From: an uncultured Ruminococcus sp.
GTDB taxonomy: Bacteria > Bacillota > Clostridia > Oscillospirales > CAG-272
Direction of reading: 5' to 3'
Length of the DNA stretch: 56,665 bases
Assembly: GCA_902782445.1 (NCBI GenBank)
Contig: CACZNC010000020.1
Span: 1 to 56,665, forward strand
Positions within the stretch are counted from its first letter, which is position 1. Every line of letters starts with the position of its first letter. This document shows, in pieces, positions 11,551 to 20,282 of this stretch. The notes below the pieces were generated by a model. That model was not told where the DNA came from and made no database searches. It saw nothing but the letters and a program-made list of their open reading frames with translations. A program made the position numbers and the translations under genes.

Positions 11551-11909
11551 GATGCTCCTCCTCCTTGTGGGGGACAAAAAAATCGCCCCAAAGATCCATT
11601 GAAATGCTTTGAGACGAACGACATGCCGAAACAGTTGTCCGCGGTACCACTCAAATTGCGCTCCCCTTTTTTGCGCGGGGGATGCGCCTCTCAGGCTCCG
11701 TCAAGCCACAGGCGTTTACGCAGCCGTCACGGGAGGATTCTACTGACGGGATGCCCGATTCGCTTTCCGGGCGTTCCCGCGTTCTTTCCTCCGGCTTGGG
11801 AGCTACAGCAGACTGTTCTTCGTCGACGGCTCGCACCGCAGCGGGATCGGACCCGCCGGCCGTATTCTCTGAGACGAAGGGCACAGCCGCCCTCTCCGTC
11901 ATTGCCATT
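11551..11909 (-). promoter_or_regulatory. T-box leader (tRNA-sensing riboswitch)
   Basis: About 360 nt of leader. The conserved T-box antiterminator sequence appears as GAGTGGTACCGCGGA (minus strand, 11652-11638). Downstream is a terminator hairpin CGTCTCAAAG/CTTTGGGGCG (11616-11607 with 11593-11584, G-U pairs allowed) followed by ATTTTTTT. Near the 5' end, CTTCGTC pairs with GACGAAG around an AGAGAA loop (11876-11819), as expected for the base of Stem I. I could not assign the specifier codon with confidence. T-boxes usually control aminoacyl-tRNA synthetases and amino-acid genes; an acyl-CoA synthetase target is atypical. Confidence 0.85.
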
Positions 11910-11915
11910 GAGGGT

Positions 11916-11944
11916 ATTATAGCGGTTTTTTTCGGTTTTGTCAA
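11916..11944 (-). promoter_or_regulatory. Consensus promoter of the T-box leader
   Basis: Minus-strand TTGACA (11944-11939), 17-base spacer, TATAAT (11921-11916): a perfect sigma-A consensus. Confidence 0.9.
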
Positions 11945-11959
11945 GAGGGAAGGGAAAGA

Positions 11960-12262
11960 TTTTAGATGAGTGAGGAATGAGGAATTGGGGACTGTTTGCA
12001 TCGGGGGGCGTGCTGTGTGAGATTGAGGAGTTTTGATTGGGAGCGCTTCGCTGGGATTCGGGGAACGCGCGGTCGTTCCGCCGGAGAATGGGGCGATCTT
12101 CGCGCAGTTTTTCAGATTCAAACGGGACGAGCCTGAACATGGAGCCAACCGCGCTTGATCGCCGGTCGTGCAGTTGAAACATGCGCAGGATAAATCCTGC
12201 GGCCTTGCGGCAGAGATTCAGGCGCGCATTGAAAGGGGACAAAGTGCGGTCGATCGGGATGA
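11960..12262 (-). repeat. Family C repeat, copy 5
   Basis: Variable hairpin GCAGGAT-AA-ATCCTGC at 12185-12200, followed by GAGATTCAGGCGCGCATTG. The left part carries TGGGAGCGCTTCGCTGGGATTC (12034-12060), the hairpin found on the far side of other family C copies. Confidence 0.75.
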
Positions 12263-12278
12263 TGTTTCATGTGAAACA
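12263..12278. promoter_or_regulatory. parS-like palindrome 5 (one mismatch)
   Basis: TGTTTCATGTGAAACA; the central C of the CACGTG core is changed to T. Confidence 0.5.
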
Positions 12279-12467
12279 TTCTTCATTCAGGACGGCTGCC
12301 CCCATCGTTCCGCTTTTCTTTGCCATTCTGAGGAGCCTGCGACGAAGAATCTCCGCACGTGGAGGATGGTTGGCCTTGAAGCTGGGAGATTCTTCGCTGA
12401 CGCTCAGAATGACAAACTGGAGGCGGAATGAAACGGTCAGCGTCCGATCAGACGGAAAAGGCCAGCG

Positions 12468-12483
12468 TGTTTCACGTGAAACA
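12468..12483. promoter_or_regulatory. parS-like palindrome 6 (perfect)
   Basis: Serves both as the right boundary of family E copy 2 and as the site abutting a family D hairpin, linking the two families. Confidence 0.7.
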
Positions 12484-12530
12484 AAAACCTGTCAGAGTGA
12501 ACTTTCGGGTTCGGCCCTGACGGTTTTTGT
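12484..12530 (-). terminator. Family D terminator-like hairpin, copy 3
   Basis: Read on the minus strand: AAAAACCGTCAG, loop with GAAC/GTTC inner arms, CTGACAGG, TTTTT, then the palindrome. The inner GAAC/GTTC pairing is kept in all five copies. Confidence 0.6.
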
Positions 12531-12534
12531 CCGT

Positions 12535-12899
12535 ATGGTTCTGTCTGCATACGGGTATGAATCTGTAAATCCGCGCGAGGATGCGGGAACAGGTTTCGAT
12601 TCAGCTATGCGCGTCCTGTGCCCAATGCGCGCCAATGCGCGCCTGAATCTCCGCCGGAGGCCACGGAACTTGTTCCGTGCACGGGTTCAGCTGCACGCCG
12701 AAGACCGCGCGAGGTTGACTTCATGTCTCGGCTCGTCTGGGTTGAATCCGTACAAGTGCGCGAGGATGCGGAACCGGTTTTTGAATCAGAAACGCGCGTC
12801 CCCCGAATCCCAGCGGAGCGCTCCCACATAATAACCGAAAATCCCGCACCGCACACCCCCCGATGCGGTGAAACAAAGCCAACTCCTCACTCCTCATTC
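12535..12899 (+). repeat. Family C repeat, copy 6
   Basis: Variable hairpin CACGGAAC-TT-GTTCCGTG at 12662-12679, where both arms differ from the common GCAGAAC/GTTCTGC form. The CCCAGCGGAGCGCTCCCA segment follows at 12811-12828. The block ends immediately after the metY stop codon. Confidence 0.75.
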
Positions 12900-14189
12900 C
12901 TAATTCCACCTGATTCCCGCAAACCCGTTCTCCAGATCGGCGATGATGTCGTCGATGTGCTCCGTGCCGATGGAGAGGCGGATGGTATTCGGGCGGATGC
13001 CGCGGGTGAGAAGCTCTTCCTCCGAAAGCTGGGAGTGGGTCGTCGAGGCGGGGTGGATCACGAGGCTCTTGACGTCCGCCACGTTGGCCAGCAGGGAGAA
13101 GATCTTCAGCCGGTCGATGAAGGCCCAGGCCTCCTCCTTCCCGCCCTTGATCTCAAAGGTGAAGATCGAGCCGCCCCCGTTCGGGAAGTACCGCTCGTAG
13201 AGGGCATGGTCCGGATGATCCGGCAGGGAAGGATGGTTCACCTTTTCGACGAGGGGATGACGGCTCAGGTATTCCACCACCTTCTTCGTGTTCTCCGCGT
13301 GCCGCTCGACCCGCAGGGAAAGGGTCTCGGCACCTTGCAGAAGCAGGAAGGCGTTGAAGGGGGAGATCGCCGCGCCGGTGTCCCTCAATAAGATCGCGCG
13401 GATGTAGGTCACGAAAGCGGCGGGTCCGGCGGCGTCCGCGAAGGAGATCCCGTGATAGCTGGGGTTCGGCTCCGTGATGTTCGGGTATTTCCCGAGGGCC
13501 TTCCAGTCGGTCCGCCCGGATTCCACGACGATCCCGCCGAGGGTGGTGCCGTGGCCGCCGATGAATTTGGTCGCCGAGTGGAGCACGATATCCGCGCCGT
13601 GCTCGAAGGGCCGGAAGAGATAGGGCGTTCCGAAGGTGTTGTCCACCGCCAGGGCGATCCCGTGCCGGTGCGCGATCTCAGAAACGGCGTCCATGTCCGG
13701 GATGTCGCTGTTCGGGTTGCCGAGGGTCTCGAGGAAGATCGCGCAGGTGTCCTCTTCGATGGCCGCCTCCACCGCTCCGAGGTCGTGGGCGTCGACGAAG
13801 GTGGTGCGGATCCCGTACTGGGGCAGGGTCTCGGCGAGGAGATTGACCGTCCCGCCGTAGATCGTCTTCTGGGCCACGATGTGCCCGCCCCCCGCCGCCA
13901 GAGCCGCAACCGCATAGTAGATCGCCGCCGCGCCGGAGGAGACCGCGAGAGCCGAGCTTCCGCCTTCCAGAGCCGCGATCCGCTTTTCGAGGGCTTCCTG
14001 GGTCGGATTCGTCAGCCGCCCGTAGATGTTCCCGGGATCCGCCAGTCCGAACCGGTCCGCCGCGTGCCGGGAATTGTGGAAGACGTAGGATGTGGTCTGA
14101 TAGATCGGCACCGCCCGGGCGTCCGTCACGGGATCCGGCGTCTCCTGTCCCGCGTGCAGCTGTAAGGTCTCAAATCTGTATGCGCTCAT
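12900..14189 (-). CDS. metY: O-acetylhomoserine aminocarboxypropyltransferase (sulfhydrylase)
   Basis: PLP enzyme of the Cys/Met metabolism family that makes homocysteine from O-acetylhomoserine and sulfide. The PLP lysine is K208 in [12 protein letters not shown], with D183 in [10 protein letters not shown]. The family signature continues with HGTTLGG and the C-terminal [10 protein letters not shown] and IRLSIGTEH motifs. The 429-residue length is typical of MetY and longer than MetB/MetC. The start at 14189 overlaps the iscU stop by four bases (ATGA), implying translational coupling. The neighbour pair iscS-iscU mobilises sulfur from cysteine, so the operon joins persulfide handling to methionine synthesis. 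Confidence 0.93.
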   Translation of the reverse strand: MSAYRFETLQLHAGQETPDPVTDARAVPIYQTTSYVFHNSRHAADRFGLADPGNIYGRLTNPTQEALEKRIAALEGGSSALAVSSGAAAIYYAVAALAAGGGHIVAQKTIYGGTVNLLAETLPQYGIRTTFVDAHDLGAVEAAIEEDTCAIFLETLGNPNSDIPDMDAVSEIAHRHGIALAVDNTFGTPYLFRPFEHGADIVLHSATKFIGGHGTTLGGIVVESGRTDWKALGKYPNITEPNPSYHGISFADAAGPAAFVTYIRAILLRDTGAAISPFNAFLLLQGAETLSLRVERHAENTKKVVEYLSRHPLVEKVNHPSLPDHPDHALYERYFPNGGGSIFTFEIKGGKEEAWAFIDRLKIFSLLANVADVKSLVIHPASTTHSQLSEEELLTRGIRPNTIRLSIGTEHIDDIIADLENGFAGIRWN

Positions 14190-14635
14190 TCTTCTCCGCC
14201 TTTCTGTTCTTCGTCTCCGTCCGCCTTTGCGGGATCCCCGGTGGCGTCCTGTTCGGGTGTTCTTCCGGTTTTTGCGTAATAGTCGTCGAGAGCCGCCTTG
14301 ATGGCCTCCTCCGCCAGGACCGAACAGTGCATCTTGTAGTCCGGCAGACCGTCGAGGGCCTCCGCCACCGCCTTGTTCGTCAGACGCATGACTTCCGACA
14401 CGGGCTTGCCCTTGATGAGCTCCGTCGCCATCGAGCTGGAGGCGATCGCGCTCCCGCAGCCGAAGGTTTCGAACTTCACGTCCGTCACGACGTCGTTCTC
14501 GATTTTCAGATACATCTTCATGATGTCCCCGCATTTCGCGTTCCCGACCTGTCCCACGCCATCCGCGTCTTCGATCACGCCGACGTTCCGGGGATTGCGG
14601 AAATGGTCCATCACTTTTTCGCTGTACAGAGCCAT
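14186..14635 (-). CDS. iscU: Iron-sulfur cluster scaffold protein IscU/NifU-like
   Basis: Scaffold on which [2Fe-2S] and [4Fe-4S] clusters are built with sulfur from IscS. The three ligand cysteines are present: C35 (with D37 in KCGD), C60 in FGCGSA and C104 in MHCSVL. The fold matches the NifU N-terminal domain. The last 25 residues form an acidic, glutamate-rich tail not needed for the fold. GGAGG lies 6 bases before the ATG. It sits 10 bases after iscS and overlaps metY by four bases. Confidence 0.94.
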   Translation of the reverse strand: MALYSEKVMDHFRNPRNVGVIEDADGVGQVGNAKCGDIMKMYLKIENDVVTDVKFETFGCGSAIASSSMATELIKGKPVSEVMRLTNKAVAEALDGLPDYKMHCSVLAEEAIKAALDDYYAKTGRTPEQDATGDPAKADGDEEQKGGEE

Positions 14636-14645
14636 ACCGTCCTCC

Positions 14646-15833
14646 TTACAGAATGAATTTCGATTTGCCTTCCGCGAGATCCCGCCAGACGGGGGAGAAG
14701 CCGCGGAGATGTGCGACGACTTCCTTCACCGCCGTGACGATCGCGTCGACTTCCGCCGTGGTCGTGTCCTCTCCGAGGGTCAGCCGCAGGGATCCGTGGG
14801 CGACGTCGTGGACCCGTCCGATCGCCAGCAGCACGTGGCTGGGATCCAGCGAGCCCGAGGTACACGCGCTTCCCGAGGAGGCCGAGATCCCCCGGTCGTC
14901 GAGCAGGAGCAGGAGGGATTCCCCCTCGATCCCCTCGAAGCAGAAATTGACGTTTCCGGGCAGGCGCTTCACCGGGTCCCCGTTCAGGACCGAATGGGGG
15001 ATTTCCGAAAGTCCACGGATCAGCCGGTCCCGCAGTTCCGCGAGCCTCGGGGCAACTTCCGGCATGCGGGCGGCGGATTCCTCGAGGGCGGCCGCCATCC
15101 CGACGATCCCCGCCACGTTCTCCGTCCCGGCCCGGCGTCCTCTCTCCTGGGCTCCGCCTTCGATCAGATTCGTGAGCGGGATCCCCCGTCTTGCATAGAG
15201 GAAGCCCGTTCCCTTCGGTCCGTGGAATTTGTGGGCGGAGGCCGAGAGCATGTCCACCCGGTCCGCCCCCACATCGATGGGGAGGTGTCCCACGGCCTGC
15301 ACGGCGTCGGTGTGGAAGGGGATCTTTTTCGCCCGGCAGATTTCTCCGATCTCCCGGATGGGCTGGACCGTGCCGATCTCGTTGTTCGCCGTCATGACGG
15401 TCACGAGGCAGGTATCCGGGGTGAGAGCCGCTTCCAGCTCGGGGACCCGGACGATCCCATTTTCATGGGGGTCCAGCAGGGTGACGGAAAATCCCTCTTT
15501 TTCGAGCTTTTTGAGGGTGTGCAGGACTGCGTGATGCTCGATGGCCGTGGAGACGATGTGCTTCTTTCCGGCCTTCTCCCCCGCCCGCGCAGCAGACAGG
15601 ATCGCCTGATTGTCCGCCTCGCTGCCGCCGGAGGTGAAGGTGATCTCCCGCGGGTAGGCGCCGATGAGGGACGCGATCTTTTCCCGGGCCCCTTCGATGG
15701 CCTCCTTCGCCCGCTGTCCCTCCGAATTGAGGGAGGACGGGTTGCCGTACTGTTCCTCGAGGTAGGGCATCATAGCCCGCAGCGCGTTTGCGCTCAGTTT
15801 TGTCGTAGCCGCGTTGTCCGCGTAGATTTTCAT
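14646..15833 (-). CDS. iscS: Cysteine desulfurase (IscS/NifS family)
   Basis: PLP enzyme that converts cysteine to alanine and delivers a persulfide sulfur to IscU. Visible are the N-terminal IYADNAATT motif, H100/H101 (EHHAV), the PLP lysine K202 in SASAHKFHGPKG and the catalytic cysteine C324 in SSGSACTSG. That short Cys loop is group-I type, as in IscS/NifS rather than SufS. The start at 15833 was chosen over a GTG-less upstream extension because GAGGGAGGAA precedes it. First gene of iscS-iscU-metY; no iscR gene is adjacent. Confidence 0.95.
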   Translation of the reverse strand: MKIYADNAATTKLSANALRAMMPYLEEQYGNPSSLNSEGQRAKEAIEGAREKIASLIGAYPREITFTSGGSEADNQAILSAARAGEKAGKKHIVSTAIEHHAVLHTLKKLEKEGFSVTLLDPHENGIVRVPELEAALTPDTCLVTVMTANNEIGTVQPIREIGEICRAKKIPFHTDAVQAVGHLPIDVGADRVDMLSASAHKFHGPKGTGFLYARRGIPLTNLIEGGAQERGRRAGTENVAGIVGMAAALEESAARMPEVAPRLAELRDRLIRGLSEIPHSVLNGDPVKRLPGNVNFCFEGIEGESLLLLLDDRGISASSGSACTSGSLDPSHVLLAIGRVHDVAHGSLRLTLGEDTTTAEVDAIVTAVKEVVAHLRGFSPVWRDLAEGKSKFIL

Positions 15834-15863
15834 GGGTTCCTCCCTCGCAACCGGTTTTGCGCT

Positions 15864-15897
15864 ATTATACACCTATTTACCTACTAAGTCAATAGGT
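15864..15897 (-). promoter_or_regulatory. iscS promoter with overlapping inverted-repeat operator
   Basis: Minus-strand TTGACT (15892-15887), 17-base spacer, TATAAT (15869-15864). The 19-bp inverted repeat ACCTA-n9-TAGGT (15879-15897) covers the -35, and a further ACCTA half-site lies in the spacer (15871-15875). The layout fits repression by an Rrf2-family regulator (IscR- or CymR-like); that identity is inferred from the target genes. Confidence 0.65.
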
Positions 15898-16025
15898 TTT
15901 TGAGAAAAAAAGAAAATTCCCCGCGGGAAGACGGCGGAGAACGAGTGAGGAGTGGCTGGCGGCTAGTGGTTAGTGGCTAGTAGAACGAGAATGAGGAATG
16001 AAATTCAGAATTATGAATGAAGAAT
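15898..16025. other. Spacer with GGCTAGTGG heptamer tract
   Basis: Poly-A stretch, then a GAGTGAGGAGTGGCTGGCGG tract with inverted CTAGCCA-type heptamers (about 15951-15980). No gene seen. Confidence 0.5.
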
Positions 16026-16041
16026 TGTTTCACGTGAAACA
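16026..16041. promoter_or_regulatory. parS-like palindrome 7 (perfect)
   Basis: Left boundary of family E copy 3. Confidence 0.7.
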
Positions 16042-16329
16042 ATACGGTTTTTTCGTGCGGCAGGGCTTTCACGGGCCCTCTCCGTCAAAAGAGGCTGCCG
16101 CACGTCCCATTTCGCCCTCACATTGTCATTCTGACGCACCGACGCGGTCGTGCGCACCGACGCGGTCGTGCTGTCAGCGAAGAATCTCCCAACTTCAAGG
16201 CCAACCCATCCTCCACGTGCGGAGATTCTTCGTCGCAGGCTCCTCAGAATGACAAAGAGAAGCGGAACGATGGGGGACAGCCGTCCAAAATAAAGAATCG
16301 TCTCAGGAATAACAGAACGAAATCACGAT

Positions 16330-16345
16330 TGTTTCACGTGAAACA
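16330..16345. promoter_or_regulatory. parS-like palindrome 8 (perfect)
   Basis: Right boundary of family E copy 3, preceded by AAATCACGAT as in copies 4 and 5. Confidence 0.7.
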
Positions 16346-16399
16346 ATACCCCGAAACCCCTTACTTTTCTTCCCCTGCGCGGAGACGGACGAACAGATC

Positions 16400-16737
16400 C
16401 CGCCGCACGAACGCGCGACAACGCCGAATGCGCGCCTGAAACGCCGGCGGAGCCCGCAGAACTTGTTCTGCGCACGGGTTCAACCGCACTTCGGCGATCA
16501 AGCCGGGTTGGCTCCATGTTCCGGCTCGTTCCGTCCGCAATCTGCAAAAGCGCGCGAAGAGAGTGAAGCGGTTTTCGATACAAGTCCGCGCGTCCCCTTG
16601 AATTCCAGCGAAGCGCTCCCATATAAAAACCGATAATCCTGCACCGCACATCATCCCGAACCGGACCGAAGCGCTCCCATACAAAAACGCAAATCCCGCG
16701 CCCCGCCCCATCCCGCCGCAGATCAATCCCCCCGGCA
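16400..16737 (+). repeat. Family C repeat, copy 7
   Basis: Hairpin GCAGAAC-TT-GTTCTGC at 16456-16471. The distal CAGCGAAGCGCTCCCATATA segment is partly duplicated (16611-16626 and 16669-16684). Lies directly after the SpoU methyltransferase stop (minus strand). Confidence 0.75.
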
Positions 16738-17586
16738 TCATCTCTTCCCCATTTCCCAGAACGCGACGGCTGCGGCGGCTGCAGCGTTCAGGGAGTCGAC
16801 CCCGCGGAACATGGGGATCTTCACGGCCCAGTCCGCCCGCCGAACGGTCTCCGCCCGCAGGCCGGTGCCCTCCGTGCCGATCAGGACCGCCAGCTTCTCC
16901 GCCTTTTTGAGACGCGGATCGTCGGGGGGGACCGAATCCGGGGAGAGGGTCATGGCGGCGGTCTCGAATCCCATCCGGCGGAGCTCCTCCATTCCCGCCC
17001 CGTCCTCCGGCCACGCGATCCGGGTCCAGGGGATCTGAAACACGGTCCCCATGCTCACCCGGGCGGAGCGGCGCAGAAGGGGATCGCTGCACCGGGCCGT
17101 CACGAGGACCGCGTCCATGCCGAGAGCCGCCGCGCTCCGAAACACCGCCCCCACGTTCGCGGCATCCGCGATATCTTCGAGGACCGCGATCCGGCGGGCT
17201 CCGGCGCAGACCTCCTCCGGGGCTTTCAGCGTCGGCCTTCGCATGGCGGAGAGGACGCCCCGGTTCAGGGAAAATCCCGTCAGTTCTTCGAGGACCGGGT
17301 CGGGAGCGGTGTAGAGCGGGACGTCCCCCCACTCCCCCGCGAGGATCCGCTCGGCCAGGTCCCGGGAGGCTCCGCGAAGCTGGCTTTCGTCCATGAGGAA
17401 GGAGAGCGGCTCCGTCCCCGCGTCGAGGGCCAGCGTCACGACGGTTTTGCTCTCCGCGATGAAGATTCCGCGCTCAGGGGTTTTCCGCCCTTCCGCGTTC
17501 CCCTGTTTCAGCTGGCGTTCGGTGAGCCGGGCGTAGGGATCGAGACGGGGGTCGCAGAGATCCGTGATTTCGACGATCGGGGGCAT
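16738..17586 (-). CDS. SpoU-family RNA 2'-O-methyltransferase
   Basis: SAM-dependent 2'-O-methyltransferase (SPOUT, TrmH/RlmB group) acting on rRNA or tRNA. All three SpoU motifs are visible: motif 1 NVGAVFRSAAALG (144-156, with N144 and R150), motif 2 IGTEGTGL (236-243) and motif 3 IPMFRGVDSLNAAAA (257-271), which form the knotted SAM site. An N-terminal substrate-binding domain (residues 1-125) begins with an RNA-binding-like IVEITD segment. The start at 17586 follows GAAAGGAAGG. The specific target nucleotide cannot be told. Last gene of an operon behind two sugar-related genes, 19 bases after the GH99-like gene. Confidence 0.93.
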   Translation of the reverse strand: MPPIVEITDLCDPRLDPYARLTERQLKQGNAEGRKTPERGIFIAESKTVVTLALDAGTEPLSFLMDESQLRGASRDLAERILAGEWGDVPLYTAPDPVLEELTGFSLNRGVLSAMRRPTLKAPEEVCAGARRIAVLEDIADAANVGAVFRSAAALGMDAVLVTARCSDPLLRRSARVSMGTVFQIPWTRIAWPEDGAGMEELRRMGFETAAMTLSPDSVPPDDPRLKKAEKLAVLIGTEGTGLRAETVRRADWAVKIPMFRGVDSLNAAAAAAVAFWEMGKR

Positions 17587-17605
17587 GATTTTCCTTCCTT
17601 TCGGT

Positions 17606-19204
17606 CTATCCGAGGATCGCGCACAGGCTTGCCCGGCCCAGCGGAAGCGCGTCCCCGCGGTCGTAGAAGTCCTCAACCGAGCGGACCGGCTCCCGGCTGT
17701 CGGCGGCTTTGAAGAAGAGGGCCCGGGCGTTCATAAAGCTCTTCGGGACGGCGAGGGTCAGGCTCCGCTCCGTCCATGCGAGGGGCACGCGGATCTCTCC
17801 ATCGGGTCCCTTCACGCCGGTGGTGCCGGAGGCGAAGTCGGGGGCGAGGTTGAGGGCGTACCGGTATCCGCAGGCTGCGCCGGGCTCTTCCTCCTCCCCG
17901 ATGCCGTAGGGAGTTTCGTTGGCAGGGCAGTCTGGATTGACGAAAATCTGCAAAAAGGTTCCCTCGGTGTCCGCCGGGTCGATCCTTTCCCCGGTGACGA
18001 GGGTGAAGACGAGGGAATCCGGGCGGTTTTCGAGCCGCAGTTCCCGGATGGAATGCCGGCCGGTGCGGTTCTCGTAGGTCGTTCCGTAGCCCGGGTGGTT
18101 CCGGTGCATGGCTCCGTCCGCGAACCCGTGGAAGACGGCGGTCTCCCCGACCCGGCAGACGGCCTCCGGCTCCCTGCCCTTGAGCCTTGCGGTATAGTCG
18201 CAGAGGGTCATGTAGTAGTTGTCGAAGTACCCGCCCCGCATCATTTCGATATCCCGGCTGTGGCGGAAGTCGGCGCAGTCCACGAACATGACGGGCCGCT
18301 CGGGGCTCCCGTGCCAGTACCCGGCGATCCACTCGTTCCAGCCAGTGACGAGGGTGGTGGGGCAGCCGGCCTCCAGCGCGCGTTCGAACTGCTCTTTCAG
18401 ATTGCCGCAGAACCGGTACGCCCCGGGATCGGGATCCTCCCCTCCGTCGTGGAACTGCCTCGACCGGTTGCCGCCCTCGCCGTAGAGCACGGAGTCCCCG
18501 AACCGCAGCTGGGGATGCTGGGCGACGGAGACGTTGATGCACTCCGGGTTCCCGTCCGCGTCGGTGAAGACCCTCTGGGGCCGGGTGAAGTCCATCCAGG
18601 GCCAGCCGCCGGTCTTCGCGGGCTCGTTGGGCCACTGGGGGACCTTGACGGTGAAAAAGTCGAGCAGTTCCGGGCGCATCTCTTCCCGGAAGGCGATGAC
18701 GGCGGGTTTTCCGTCGATCCGGTACCAGGTCTCGGGGCAGAAGCCGGGGCCGTAGATCGCGCGGTACAGCTTTTCGACGGTCTCCCCGGAGCGGGTGTTG
18801 GTGTAGAACATGACCTTCGGGATCCGCCAGCCGTCGTCGGCATACTCTTTCAGGACGCGCATCACGAGCTTCGCGTTATTCTCGTAGATGCCGGCGTTGG
18901 TGGTGTCGAAGAAGAGGAAGTCGACGCCGCTCTGGATGAGGAGCTTCATGTGGCGGCGGACCACCCACTCGTCGTCGGAATAGTAGTATCCGTAGAAGGG
19001 TTCGCCCCAGTGGTGGTAGACGCCGTAACCGCCCCAGTAGCCGGCGTCGGGGTGATACCCGGCGTCCGGGTGCTCCTTCACGATCTTTGAGATATCGTAG
19101 GGGCCGCCCCGTCCGTGCTCCCCGAGCCAGAGGAAGTAGAACAGGCCGATCTGATTGTTCTTCGGCATCGGATAGGTGCCGTGGGTGTAAACGGAGTTTT
19201 TCAC
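17606..19204 (-). CDS. GH99/GH71-like (WbsX-type) glycoside hydrolase with C-terminal beta domain
   Basis: A 532-residue protein whose first 350 residues resemble the GH99/WbsX-like TIM-barrel group. Signs are LFYFLWLGEHG at the start, VDFLFFDTTNAG at strand 2 and TLVTGWNEWIAGYW near the end of the barrel; WNEW is a hallmark of the group. Residues about 390-532 look like a separate beta-rich domain (SIRELRLENRPDSLVFTL..., carbohydrate-binding-like). The start is a GTG at 19204 with AAGGAG 7 bases upstream. There is no signal peptide, so it acts in the cytoplasm on imported glycan or has an anabolic role. It lies 30 bases after the URO-D-like gene. Substrate unknown. Confidence 0.75.
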   Translation of the reverse strand: MKNSVYTHGTYPMPKNNQIGLFYFLWLGEHGRGGPYDISKIVKEHPDAGYHPDAGYWGGYGVYHHWGEPFYGYYYSDDEWVVRRHMKLLIQSGVDFLFFDTTNAGIYENNAKLVMRVLKEYADDGWRIPKVMFYTNTRSGETVEKLYRAIYGPGFCPETWYRIDGKPAVIAFREEMRPELLDFFTVKVPQWPNEPAKTGGWPWMDFTRPQRVFTDADGNPECINVSVAQHPQLRFGDSVLYGEGGNRSRQFHDGGEDPDPGAYRFCGNLKEQFERALEAGCPTTLVTGWNEWIAGYWHGSPERPVMFVDCADFRHSRDIEMMRGGYFDNYYMTLCDYTARLKGREPEAVCRVGETAVFHGFADGAMHRNHPGYGTTYENRTGRHSIRELRLENRPDSLVFTLVTGERIDPADTEGTFLQIFVNPDCPANETPYGIGEEEEPGAACGYRYALNLAPDFASGTTGVKGPDGEIRVPLAWTERSLTLAVPKSFMNARALFFKAADSREPVRSVEDFYDRGDALPLGRASLCAILG

Positions 19205-19234
19205 GGGTGTCTCCTTTGTGTCCGTCCGTCCGGT

Positions 19235-20200
19235 TCAGCCCTTATAATGCCGGTACTGTTCCACGGCGTCGAGCACCGCGGCCATATTTTCGAGCGGGAT
19301 CTCGTAATTCAGTTCCACATTCAGCCCGAGAGCCCCCTCCGGCAGCCACAGCGTCTCCACCGCCTCGGCGACGTGGGAAAAGATCTGCGAGCGGGTCGCC
19401 ACGGGGAAGAGCTGGCGGTCCAGATCCAGATTGATGGGGATGATCTGCTCGTCCCGGCACACCCTCTTGAGATTGGCGAGTCCGTTGGCCCGGAACTGGG
19501 GGTTGATCATGTCGACGCCGCATTCCACGAGGTCCGGCATGATCTCCCAGATGCAGCCGTCGGTGTGCATGTAAATCAGCTGGGAGGGCCTGTAGGCTTT
19601 GATGAGGCCGTAGAGCTTGCGGAAGCAGGGCTTCATGTACTTCCGCCACCGCTCGGCTCCGATGGCGAGGCCCTTCTGCATCCCGAGGTCGTCGCCGAAA
19701 GTGACCAATTCCCCCATCCGGGGCAGGATCGCGGCGACCTGATAGAGGTTGTATTCGAGGACCTTGTCGATGAGGGTGCGGATGGTCTCCCCCTCCTCGG
19801 CGAACCAGATCATGGCGTTCTCGAATCCGCAGAGGTCGAGCAGGCGCAGGTACATGAAGCCGTGGGGAAGTCTACCGTCCCGGCAGGCGGGGATCTTGAG
19901 GTTTTCGACGTCCTCCTCGTCCTTCACGGGGTGACCGGTGACGATGGCCTCGTTTCCCGCGTGTTCGTTCTGCCATTCGCAGCCCCATTCGTCGATGTGG
20001 ATCCCCTTGCGGTAGGTGGGCGCGAGACTGTCCTCGACCTTTGAGAGATCGGTCTTCCTGCCCCCGAAGAACTGCGGGTACTGATCGACGAGTCTCTGCA
20101 GTTCCTCCCCGTATTTGATCCACGCCGCGGGAAGGATCCCGACGGAGACCGGAATGCTGTCCGGGTGTTCCATCCGGATCGCCTGAATCAGATTTGCCAT
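19235..20200 (-). CDS. Uroporphyrinogen decarboxylase-like (URO-D fold) protein
   Basis: 321 residues of the URO-D superfamily, the fold shared by HemE and by cobalamin-dependent methyltransferases such as MtaA. Family landmarks include GFMYLRLLDLCGFENAM, QLIYMHTDGCIWEIMPDLVECGVD (a metal-type H/D/C region) and IINLDLDR-like strands. It is not HemE: it lacks the typical N-terminal PVWFMRQAGR. Such proteins often sit in sugar-degradation loci of Clostridia, and here the gene leads an operon with a GH99-like hydrolase and an RNA methyltransferase. The start at 20200 has a G-rich GGGGGT site; an upstream in-frame ATG exists but lies before the -10 element. Function unknown. Confidence 0.75.
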   Translation of the reverse strand: MANLIQAIRMEHPDSIPVSVGILPAAWIKYGEELQRLVDQYPQFFGGRKTDLSKVEDSLAPTYRKGIHIDEWGCEWQNEHAGNEAIVTGHPVKDEEDVENLKIPACRDGRLPHGFMYLRLLDLCGFENAMIWFAEEGETIRTLIDKVLEYNLYQVAAILPRMGELVTFGDDLGMQKGLAIGAERWRKYMKPCFRKLYGLIKAYRPSQLIYMHTDGCIWEIMPDLVECGVDMINPQFRANGLANLKRVCRDEQIIPINLDLDRQLFPVATRSQIFSHVAEAVETLWLPEGALGLNVELNYEIPLENMAAVLDAVEQYRHYKG

Positions 20201-20282
20201 GTGCACCCCCTGCCGGCGCGGCTCCGGCAAAACGCGGATCTCTGGGCGCCGCCGTTCTATGCCCGATCCGCTGACCGGTTCC

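Larger units (their letters stand above)
12263..12483. repeat. Family E unit, copy 2 (short)
   Basis: Bounded by parS-like sites at 12263-12278 and 12468-12483. The core runs from CATTCTGAGGAGCCTGCGAC to GCTCAGAATGACAAAC, with GAAGAATC/GATTCTTC arms. It is shorter than the others because the GCACCGACGCGGTCG tandem segment is missing. Confidence 0.75.
16026..16345. repeat. Family E unit, copy 3
   Basis: Both ends are perfect palindromes. The core opens TTGTCATTCTGACGCACC (16123-16140), carries GCACCGACGCGGTCGTGC twice in tandem, then a GGAGATTCTTCG arm, and closes CCTCAGAATGACAAAG (16242-16257). This is the most complete copy. Confidence 0.8.
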
